Source: an archaeon (GTDB lineage Archaea > Asgardarchaeota > Hermodarchaeia > Hermodarchaeales > Hermodarchaeaceae). From it: a stretch of 5,367 nt of DNA. The stretch spans positions 1-5,367 of the forward strand of contig JABXGY010000413.1 of NCBI GenBank assembly GCA_016550395.1. The letters are read 5' to 3'. Both the position numbers and the translations under genes were made by a program. The notes beneath the pieces were generated by a model. That model saw only the letters and a list, made by a program, of their open reading frames with translations, was not told the origin of the DNA and did no database searches. Of this stretch, positions 4,997 to 5,367 are shown one piece after another. Every line of letters starts with the position of its first letter. The first letter of the stretch is position 1.

Positions 4997-5367
4997 TTAA
5001 GTGATTAGAGCACCTCTAATCGTTGTTAGAATTTGATGATAAATGGCTTCAGCCTTTTTCGAGGATTTGATACCTTTAATCAGGATGTTGCCTTCACCGA
5101 CGATACTAACTTCAACACCCTTCCCATAAAGTATCTGAACTCCCAAAGAACTGTGAGCAATAATGGGATATTGTTCACTTAGAAGTTCTGTTGCACGAGT
5201 GAGATCAATGGAAACCGGGTTGTTTGAATGCACTAGAAAAGTCTCCTCAGTACAAAGTTCTGTGATTTCCAATTCCGATTCTATTGTAGGTGGTCCAAGC
5301 TCTGCATCAAGTCCACAGACTGAACAATTATCATTTGGTTGAATCGGTATCTGATCTAACCGAAACC
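4997..5367 (-). CDS. ThiF/MoeB/HesA-type E1-like adenylyltransferase, C-terminal part, cut by the right edge
   Basis: The visible 122 residues are the end of a gene entering from beyond the right edge. They begin FRLDQIPIQPNDNCSVCG, which matches the stretch before the final zinc CxxC of MoeB-type enzymes (in E. coli MoeB, FREMKLMRNPGCEVCG). The cysteines are encoded at 5326-5324 and 5317-5315. E1-like enzymes of this group adenylate the C-terminus of ubiquitin-like sulfur carriers for molybdopterin, thiamine or tRNA thiolation, or of archaeal ubiquitin-like modifiers; the substrate cannot be told here. About 105 residues follow the knuckle, whereas MoeB ends nearly there. This extra part looks like a small alpha/beta domain ending GEGNILIKGIKSSKKAEAIY and a last helix. 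The ATP-binding Rossmann domain lies outside the window. TTG 5272 is an internal leucine codon, not a start. Confidence 0.66.
   Translation of the reverse strand, partial: FRLDQIPIQPNDNCSVCGLDAELGPPTIESELEITELCTEETFLVHSNNPVSIDLTRATELLSEQYPIIAHSSLGVQILYGKGVEVSIVGEGNILIKGIKSSKKAEAIYHQILTTIRGALIT

Overview
The window looks archaeal. It carries three peripheral or central-stalk subunits of an A/V-type ATP synthase (H, E and C). Several starts are preceded by strong Shine-Dalgarno matches (GGAGGTGA, GGAGGT), GTG and TTG starts are used freely, and TATA-like boxes sit upstream of transcription units. GC content is moderate. I cannot name the lineage from this alone. Seven genes are supported, plus one dubious 5' extension; two genes run off the window edges. 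No intergenic stretch exceeds 300 bases, and I see no RNA gene, CRISPR array or insertion sequence.

Layout, left to right. (1) 1-1470, minus strand: the N-terminal 490 residues of a P2A (SERCA/PMR1-like) Ca2+-type P-type ATPase. The family's N-terminal sequence seems to continue upstream of the first ATG, across 15 sense codons, to an in-frame TAG at 1516-1518. (2) 1642-2298 and 2295-2621, minus strand: subunits E and H, which form the stator stalk, overlapping by four bases (GTGA). (3) 2622-2810: a divergent intergenic region with candidate TATA boxes for both directions and a perfect 8-bp inverted repeat just before the plus-strand ribosome binding site. (4) 2811-3038, plus: a two-helix membrane protein resembling AtpZ/AtpI accessory proteins of F-type ATP synthases. 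(5) 3082-4131, plus: subunit C. (6) 4155-4526, plus: a DUF5615/Mut7-C-like PIN-fold protein, probably cotranscribed with subunit C. (7) 4548-4910, minus: a small beta-rich protein, possibly a PH/GRAM-like fold. (8) 4997-5367, minus: the C-terminal part of a ThiF/MoeB/HesA-type E1-like adenylyltransferase with a CxxC zinc knuckle and an added C-terminal domain.

The H-E pair would build the peripheral stalk, and C would seat the rotor shaft on the membrane ring. The familiar archaeal order H-I-K-E-C-F-A-B-D is broken here: I and K are absent between H and E, and C is on the opposite strand behind a small membrane protein. Subunits I, K, F, A, B and D must lie elsewhere if the enzyme is complete. 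A Ca2+-type pump beside an AtpZ-like protein hints at a cation-handling theme, but that is inference. The points most worth a second look are the AtpZ-like gene in an archaeal A-type ATPase locus, the palindrome in its leader, and the TAG in the 5' region of the P-type ATPase.
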